Shown in pieces: positions 58,230 to 64,000 of a DNA stretch of 64,000 nucleotides. Positions within the stretch are counted from its first letter, which is position 1, and every line of letters begins with the position of its first letter. A program made the position numbers and the translations under genes. Under the pieces are notes generated by a model, which had not been told where the DNA came from, did no database searches, and saw nothing but the letters and a program-made list of their open reading frames with translations. Source of the stretch: Xanthobacteraceae bacterium (GTDB lineage Bacteria; Pseudomonadota; Alphaproteobacteria; Rhizobiales; Xanthobacteraceae); the NCBI GenBank assembly GCA_031291445.1, contig JARLJA010000147.1:32425-96424 (forward strand), written 5' to 3'.

Positions 58230-61200
58230 ATGAGTTCCGCCGGATTCGTTCATCTCCACGTCCACTCCGCCTATTCGCTGTTGCGCGGCTCGATCAAGGT
58301 CGGAACCCTGGCGGAACTGGCCAAGGCCGACCAGCAGCCGGCGCTGGCGCTGACCGACACCGACAACATGTTCGGTGCCCTGGAATTCTCCGACAAGCTC
58401 GCGGGCTACGGCATCCAGCCGATCGTCGGCTGCGAGCTGGCGGTGGATTTCGGCGACCTCGAGCCCGGCACCCGCGGGGTGCTGGCGGCCGGGCCGGCAC
58501 GGATCGTGCTGCTGGCGGCGCGGGAATCCGGCTACCGCAGCCTGATGCGGCTGAACTCCCGCGCCTTCCTCGAAACCCCGGTGCACCAGACGCCGCACAT
58601 CAAGTTCGAGTGGCTGGCCGATCAGGCCGAGGGTCTGATCGCGCTGACCGGCGGCCCCGACGGTCCGATCTCGCTGGCGATCACCGCCGAACACGCGGCA
58701 TTGGCCGCGAGCCGCTGCGATCGCCTGGCCGGGATCTTCGGCGACCGGCTCTACATCGAGCTGCAGCGCCACGGCGTCGAGGCCGAACGCCGCGCCGAGC
58801 CGGCGCTGATCGATCTCGCCTATGCCAAGGGCCTGCCGCTGGTCGCCACCAACCAACCGTTCTTCGCGACCGCCGACGACTTCGAGGCCCATGACGCGCT
58901 CTTGTGCATCGCCGGCGGGCGGCTCTTGGCCGAGACCGACCGGGTGCAGCTGACGCCGGATCACCGCTTCAAGTCGCGCTCGGAAATGGCGGTGCTGTTC
59001 GCCGACCTGCCCGAGGCGCTGGCGTCCACCGTGGAGATCGCCGAGCGCTGCGCCTACCGGCCACTGACGCGCAAACCGATCCTGCCGCGCTTCACGGTCG
59101 GCGCCGACAGCGGCGGCAACGCCGTGAGCGAGGAGACCGCCGAGGTCCGCCGCCAGGCGGAGCAGGGGCTGACGGCCCGGATCGCGGCCCACGGCCTCGC
59201 CCAGGGCATGAGCGAAGAGGACTATCGCTCCCGCCTGAACTTCGAGCTCGACGTCATCACCCGCATGAACTACGCGGGCTACTTCCTGATCGTGTCCGAC
59301 TTCATCAAATGGGCGAAGTCGCAAGGCATTCCGGTCGGCCCCGGCCGTGGCTCCGGCGCCGGCTCGCTGGTGGCCTATGCGCTCACCATCACCGACCTCG
59401 ATCCGCTCCGCTTCGGGCTGCTGTTTGAGCGTTTCCTCAATCCCGAACGCGTCTCGATGCCGGACTTCGACATCGACTTCTGCCAGGACCGCCGCGACGA
59501 GGTCATCCGCTACGTCCAGGAGCGCTACGGGCGCGACCAGGTGGCGCAGATCATCACTTTCGGAACGCTGCAGGCGCGCGGCGTGCTGCGCGACGTCGGC
59601 CGCGTGCTGCAGATGCCCTACGGCCAGGTCGACAAGCTGACCAAGCTGGTGCCGCAGAACCCGGCGGCGCCGGTGACGCTTTCCGCCGCGATCGCCGGCG
59701 AGCCGAAGCTGCAGGCGTTCCGCGACGAGGATCCGGTGGTGGCGCGGGCCTTCGACATCGCCCAGAAGCTCGAGGGTCTGACCCGCCACGCCTCGACCCA
59801 CGCCGCCGGCATCGTGATCGGCGACCGCCCGCTCAGCGAACTGGTGCCGCTCTATCGCGATCCCAAGTCCGACATGCCGGTGACCCAGTTCAACATGAAG
59901 TGGGTCGAGCCGGCGGGGCTGGTGAAGTTCGACTTCCTCGGACTGAAGACGCTCACGGTGCTCGACGTCGCCGTCAAGCTGCTGGCGCGGCGCGGCATCG
60001 CGCTCGATCTCGGCCTGCTGCCGATCGACGACGCCGAAAGTTACGCCATGCTGGCGCGCGGCGAGGTGGTCGGCGTGTTCCAGGTGGAAAGCCAGGGCAT
60101 GCGGCGCGCGCTGGTCGACATGCGGCCGGACCGCTTCGAGGACATCATCGCGCTGGTGGCGCTCTATCGCCCGGGCCCGATGGCCAACATCCCGACCTAC
60201 TGCGCCCGCAAACATGGCGACGAGGAGCCGGAATACCTGCATCCGATGCTCGAGCCGATCCTGAAGGAGACCTTCGGCGTCATCATCTACCAGGAGCAGG
60301 TGATGCAGATCGCGCAGGCGATGTCGGGCTATTCGCTCGGCGAAGCCGACCTGCTGCGCCGCGCCATGGGCAAGAAGATCCGCGCCGAGATGGAGAAGCA
60401 GCGCGCGCGCTTCACGTCGGGCGCGGTGGAGCGCGGCATCGCCCAGAGCCAGGCCGACACCATCTTCGAGCTGTTGGCGAAGTTCGCCGACTACGGCTTC
60501 AACAAGAGCCACGCGGCGGCCTACGCGCTGGTGTCGTACCATACCGCCTACATGAAGGCGCATTACCCGGTCGAGTTCATCGCCGCGTCGATGACGCTCG
60601 ACATGAGCAACACCGACAAGCTGTCGGAATTCCGTGCCGAGGCGCAGCGGCTCGGCATTCGCGTCGAGCCGCCGTCGATCAACCGCTCGGGCGTGACCTT
60701 CGACGTCGCCGACGGCAAGATCTTCTACGCGCTGGCCGCGCTCAAGGGCGTCGGCGCCCATGCGGTTCAGCTGATCGTCGAGGCCCGCGGCGACAAGCCG
60801 TTCACCTCGATCGCGGACTTCGCCGCCCGCGTCAGCCCCAAGGCGATCAACAAGCGCGTGCTGGAAAGCCTCGCCGCCGCCGGCGCTTTCGACGAACTGG
60901 ATTCCAACCGTGCCCGCGTCTTCGCCGGCGCCGACGCCGTCCTCGCCGCCTGCCAGCGCAGCCACGAGGAGCAGACGCTGGGGCAGAACGACATGTTCGG
61001 CAATCTCGCCGATGCGCCGTCGGTGATCCTGCCGGCGCTCGAGCCCTGGCTGCCCGCCGAGCGGCTGCAGCGCGAATACGACGCCATCGGCTTCTTCCTG
61101 TCGGGTCACCCGCTCGACGACTACCAGACCGTGCTGAAGCGCCTGAACGTGCAGTCCTGGGCCGAGTTCTCCAGGGCGGTCAAGAACGGCCGCACCGCGG

Positions 61201-61748
61201 GGAAGGTCGCCGCCACCGTGGTGTCGCGGATGGAGCGCCGCACCAAGACCGGCAACAAGATGGGCATCATCGGCCTGTCGGATCCGACCGGGCATTTCGA
61301 GGCGGTGCTGTTCTCAGAGGCGCTGGGCCAGTTCCGCGACATGCTGGAGCCGGGCCTGGTGGTGTTGCTGCAGCTCGGCGCCGAGCTGCAGGGCGACGAG
61401 ATCCGCGCCCGCATCAACAACGTCGAACTGCTCGACCAGGCCGCCGCCAAGACGCCGATGGCGCTGAAGATCTTCGTGCGCGACGCCAAGCCGCTGGAGT
61501 CGATCGCCAAGCGGCTGGCGATGCCGGAGGCCGCCGCGGGCGGCAACGGCAAACCGCTGCCGGTCCGTCCGTCGCCGCCGCTCGCGGTGGCACGGCCGGG
61601 CGGCAGCGACGGCGAGGTCAGCCTGGTCATGATGCTCGACCTCGAGACCGAGGTCGAACTCAAGCTGCCCGGCCGCTTCAGGGTCTCGCCCCAGATCGCC
61701 GGCGCGCTCAAGGCGGTCGCCGGGGTGATCGACGTCCAGACGTTGTAG
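58230..61748 (+). CDS. dnaE: DNA polymerase III subunit alpha
   Basis: The 1172-aa replicative polymerase. N-terminal PHP domain: FVHLHVHSAYSLLRGS and LALTDTDNMFGALEF. The polymerase core has GPGRGSGAGSLVAYALTITDLDP, the catalytic PDFDIDFCQDRRDE (about residues 411-424) and VKFDFLGLKTLT (third Asp). Fingers, a (HhH)2 segment and an OB domain (KMGIIGLSDPTGHFEAVLF) follow. The length and PHP features indicate the main DnaE, not the shorter SOS enzyme DnaE2/ImuC. The ATG at 58230 has no clear strong ribosome site. The upstream peptide gene is SOS-boxed. Confidence 0.95.
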   Translation: MSSAGFVHLHVHSAYSLLRGSIKVGTLAELAKADQQPALALTDTDNMFGALEFSDKLAGYGIQPIVGCELAVDFGDLEPGTRGVLAAGPARIVLLAARESGYRSLMRLNSRAFLETPVHQTPHIKFEWLADQAEGLIALTGGPDGPISLAITAEHAALAASRCDRLAGIFGDRLYIELQRHGVEAERRAEPALIDLAYAKGLPLVATNQPFFATADDFEAHDALLCIAGGRLLAETDRVQLTPDHRFKSRSEMAVLFADLPEALASTVEIAERCAYRPLTRKPILPRFTVGADSGGNAVSEETAEVRRQAEQGLTARIAAHGLAQGMSEEDYRSRLNFELDVITRMNYAGYFLIVSDFIKWAKSQGIPVGPGRGSGAGSLVAYALTITDLDPLRFGLLFERFLNPERVSMPDFDIDFCQDRRDEVIRYVQERYGRDQVAQIITFGTLQARGVLRDVGRVLQMPYGQVDKLTKLVPQNPAAPVTLSAAIAGEPKLQAFRDEDPVVARAFDIAQKLEGLTRHASTHAAGIVIGDRPLSELVPLYRDPKSDMPVTQFNMKWVEPAGLVKFDFLGLKTLTVLDVAVKLLARRGIALDLGLLPIDDAESYAMLARGEVVGVFQVESQGMRRALVDMRPDRFEDIIALVALYRPGPMANIPTYCARKHGDEEPEYLHPMLEPILKETFGVIIYQEQVMQIAQAMSGYSLGEADLLRRAMGKKIRAEMEKQRARFTSGAVERGIAQSQADTIFELLAKFADYGFNKSHAAAYALVSYHTAYMKAHYPVEFIAASMTLDMSNTDKLSEFRAEAQRLGIRVEPPSINRSGVTFDVADGKIFYALAALKGVGAHAVQLIVEARGDKPFTSIADFAARVSPKAINKRVLESLAAAGAFDELDSNRARVFAGADAVLAACQRSHEEQTLGQNDMFGNLADAPSVILPALEPWLPAERLQREYDAIGFFLSGHPLDDYQTVLKRLNVQSWAEFSRAVKNGRTAGKVAATVVSRMERRTKTGNKMGIIGLSDPTGHFEAVLFSEALGQFRDMLEPGLVVLLQLGAELQGDEIRARINNVELLDQAAAKTPMALKIFVRDAKPLESIAKRLAMPEAAAGGNGKPLPVRPSPPLAVARPGGSDGEVSLVMMLDLETEVELKLPGRFRVSPQIAGALKAVAGVIDVQTL

Positions 61749-61929
61749 GCGGCTCGGCCGAACCGCTCGTTGCCTTCCCGCGGGTTGCGTGTGCGGTGCG
61801 ATGCCGCATGCAGAGCCGACGCCGGGATCTCTTGGCGGCTGTTTTCGTTCAAGTCATGTTCAGCAAGCCACGTGCTGAATGCCCTGCAATCCTGAGCAAG
61901 GTGGTTCGACACCCACCGAGAGGCTGTCC

Positions 61930-64000
61930 ATGGCGTTGACCAGACTGTGTTCGACCTTCGTGATCTGCGTGAGTCTGTTCGTTGCCGCGCTGGTTGCGCC
62001 CGCCGCGGCGCAGCAGCCCGAGAAACGCATCGCGCTGGTCATCGGCAACGGCGCCTATGCCAAGTCGCCGCTGGCGACGGCGGCCAATGACGCCGGCCTG
62101 GTCGCGCAGACGTTGCAGGCGGCGGGCTTCGACGTGGTCGGGGCGCGCGATCTCGACGGGGACAGCCTGCGCAAGAGCTTGCGCGATTTCATCCAGAAGG
62201 CCGAGACGTCGGGCCCTGGCGCCGTGGCCATGGTCTATCTTGCCGGCTACGGCGTGCAGCTCGCCGGCGAGAACTACTTCATCCCGGTCGATTCCGCGGT
62301 GACGCGCGACACCGACATCCCGATCGAGGGGCTGCGGGTCAGCGACTATCTGCGGGAGCTCGCGGCGCTTCCACTCAAGGCCACCATCGTGGTGCTCGAC
62401 GCCGCCCGCGCCCAGCCCTTCGTGCAGGGCTCGATCGCCAGCGGCCTGGCGCTGGCCGATCCCGATCCGCACATGCTGATCGCCTTCAACGCCGCGCCGG
62501 GAACCGTGGCGCCGGACGAACCCGGACCCTATGGCGCCTACGCCCAGGCGCTTGCCGAGATGATCCGAACCGGCGGCCTGCAACTGCCCGAGCTGTTCGA
62601 CCGGCTTCGGCTGCGCGTCAACGAGGTGACCAAGGGCGCGCAGGTGCCCTGGAATGCCCAGAAGATCGACGCGCCGTTCGTATTCTTCGACCGCGCTCCC
62701 GATGCGCCGGCAACGGCGGGGGCCGACCAGGCCGCCGCGGCGCGCGACAAGCCGATCCGCGCGCTAGGCGTGCAGGACGCCTATGCCGCGGTGGTCGAAC
62801 GCGACACACTGCAGGGCTACGAGGACTTCCTGACGGCCTATCCCGGCGATCCCCTGGCGGGGCGGGTGCGCGCCATCATCGCGGCGCGGCGCGAGGCGAT
62901 CACCTGGCGGCGCAGTTATCGCGCCGACACGCCCGAGGCCTACTGGTCGTATCTGCGGCGCTATCCCGACGGTCCGCACGCCGCCGACGCCCGGCGCCGT
63001 CTCGCCGTTCTCGCCGCCGCGCTCCAGCCGCCGCAGAGTTTCGCGTCGATCGACTACGACGTGCCGCCACCGCCGCCGGACGAGGTGGTGTATGTCGATC
63101 GCCCCGTGCTGATGTTCAGCGATCCCGACTTCGGCTTCGCGCCGCCGCCACCGCCGCCGATATTCTTCCTGCCGCCGCCGCCGCCGGATTTCGTGGTGCT
63201 GCCGCCGCCGTTCGCCCCGGTCGGGCTGTTCATCCTGCCGCAGCCGGTGTTCGTGCCGATCCCGCTGTTCGTCCGGCCGCCGGTCTATGTCGCGCCGCCT
63301 GCGAACAATGTCATTTTCAACAACATTCACAACACCACGGTGATCAACAACGTCATCAACCAGCCGCCGCCGGCCGGACCGGGCGGGCCGAACGCGCCGG
63401 CCGGCGGCGCGGCGGGCGCAGGGGCGGGCGCCACACTGCCGCCGTCGGTGCAGCAGCGGGCGTCCCTGATCCAGCAGGGCAAGGCGCCGCTGCCGCCGAG
63501 CGCCTCGATCAATCCCGCAATCAAGACCCAGGTGCCGGGCGGGCCGGGGCGCGCGCCGCTGGTGCGGCCGAACGCGGTCACCCCGTCGCAGCCGGCCAAT
63601 CTCGGGCAACAGCCGGGTCAAGGATTGCCGAAGGCCAATGCCTTGCCGGTTCCGGGAAGCCACGGGTTGCCGCCGGCGCCGCCTTCGCCGGGCGCGGCCG
63701 GCAGCAAGCACCCGCCTGCCGGGCCCCCGCCGGGGGTCACCAATCGCGAGGTTGAGCCGCCCAGGGGCGGTCATGTAGGCGGGAACCCGCCACCGCCGGG
63801 TCCGGTCCGGCCCGGCCTCGCGCAGGAGGAATTGAAGAAGCCGGCGCCACCTCCGCCGCCGCCAAGGCCTGCGTCGACGCCGGTACAAAAGCCGTCACCG
63901 CCGCCAACTGCGCAGCACCCGCCGGCGCGCCCGCAGGTCCAGGCGGCGCCACACCCAGCGCCGCCGCCGCGCCCGGCTCCGCCACCACGGCCGGCCCCAC
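61930..64000 (+). CDS. secreted caspase-fold (peptidase C14) protein with lost active site, 3' end outside the window
   Basis: The frame is open from the ATG at 61930 to the window end (690 residues seen). A signal peptide ending APAAA|QQ is followed by KRIALVIGNGAYAKSPL and AANDAGLVAQTL, the start of a bacterial caspase (orthocaspase) domain. At the catalytic His position AGYGVQ has Tyr107 in place of His, and at the catalytic Cys position LDAARAQ has Ala159 in place of Cys, so it should be inactive. A helical region, then a Pro-rich tail of more than 300 residues with repeated PPPPP and PAP stretches follow. The role may be binding or structural in the periplasm. Confidence 0.82.
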   Translation, partial: MALTRLCSTFVICVSLFVAALVAPAAAQQPEKRIALVIGNGAYAKSPLATAANDAGLVAQTLQAAGFDVVGARDLDGDSLRKSLRDFIQKAETSGPGAVAMVYLAGYGVQLAGENYFIPVDSAVTRDTDIPIEGLRVSDYLRELAALPLKATIVVLDAARAQPFVQGSIASGLALADPDPHMLIAFNAAPGTVAPDEPGPYGAYAQALAEMIRTGGLQLPELFDRLRLRVNEVTKGAQVPWNAQKIDAPFVFFDRAPDAPATAGADQAAAARDKPIRALGVQDAYAAVVERDTLQGYEDFLTAYPGDPLAGRVRAIIAARREAITWRRSYRADTPEAYWSYLRRYPDGPHAADARRRLAVLAAALQPPQSFASIDYDVPPPPPDEVVYVDRPVLMFSDPDFGFAPPPPPPIFFLPPPPPDFVVLPPPFAPVGLFILPQPVFVPIPLFVRPPVYVAPPANNVIFNNIHNTTVINNVINQPPPAGPGGPNAPAGGAAGAGAGATLPPSVQQRASLIQQGKAPLPPSASINPAIKTQVPGGPGRAPLVRPNAVTPSQPANLGQQPGQGLPKANALPVPGSHGLPPAPPSPGAAGSKHPPAGPPPGVTNREVEPPRGGHVGGNPPPPGPVRPGLAQEELKKPAPPPPPPRPASTPVQKPSPPPTAQHPPARPQVQAAPHPAPPPRPAPPPRPAP

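Noticed and set aside
58140..61295. 1051-codon minus-strand open frame opposite dnaE
   Set aside because: Antisense shadow of dnaE, caused by high third-position GC; no recognisable domain.

Overview
The window is GC-rich, has the protein make-up of an alphaproteobacterium, and most resembles Bradyrhizobium or Rhodopseudomonas (Nitrobacteraceae). The support is a BA14K-type secreted protein, a complete 14-gene nuo operon with separate nuoC and nuoD, a short alphaproteobacterial ProS, an HTH-less BirA followed by RNase J, GTTC-N7-GTTC LexA boxes, and a xoxF/PQQ methanol-oxidation island. This is judged by reading the sequence only; no database search was possible.

Layout. 1-11 kb: mixed accessory and housekeeping genes, namely two secreted phosphatase-like proteins (one with a PEPxxWA-CTERM tail), a CitE-like lyase, an acyltransferase, a dienoyl-CoA-reductase-type SDR, a crotonase, peptidase T, HU and tRNA-Asp. 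11.9-15.9 kb: a small aromatic-degradation operon (FAD hydroxylase, FAH-type hydrolase, extradiol dioxygenase) with a TetR regulator at its far end. 16-18.9 kb: a gene-poor stretch, then small secreted or membrane proteins of unknown function.

18.9-32.4 kb: a lanthanide-type methanol dehydrogenase (XoxF) island. It holds pqqA, xoxF, two related four-cysteine c-type cytochromes, a XoxJ-type periplasmic binding protein, and the complete glutathione route from formaldehyde to formate (Gfa, class III ADH, S-formylglutathione hydrolase). It also has the poorly understood quinoprotein relay genes: a SoxYZ-like carrier, a metallo-beta-lactamase-fold hydrolase, a Cys/Trp-motif rhodanese-like protein and a beta-propeller. 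An AraC regulator sits inside it. A conserved DNA element of about 55 bp lies upstream of both pqqA-xoxF and xoxJ. 32.4-34.5 kb: a Rieske oxygenase with a divergent MarR regulator, a palindromic operator between them, and an apparent MFS-transporter remnant.

34.6-53.2 kb: the nuoA-N operon with an FkbM-type methyltransferase embedded between nuoD and nuoE, running on into birA, an RNase J gene, methylmalonyl-CoA epimerase and a DUF1467 protein. 53.2-53.9 kb: no protein gene, but a strong minus-strand terminator marks a candidate small RNA. 53.9-64 kb: proS, lolC, lolD, a 58-aa protein, a 32-aa membrane protein behind two LexA boxes (a candidate SOS-induced division inhibitor), dnaE, and a secreted caspase-fold protein that lacks both catalytic residues and runs off the window end.
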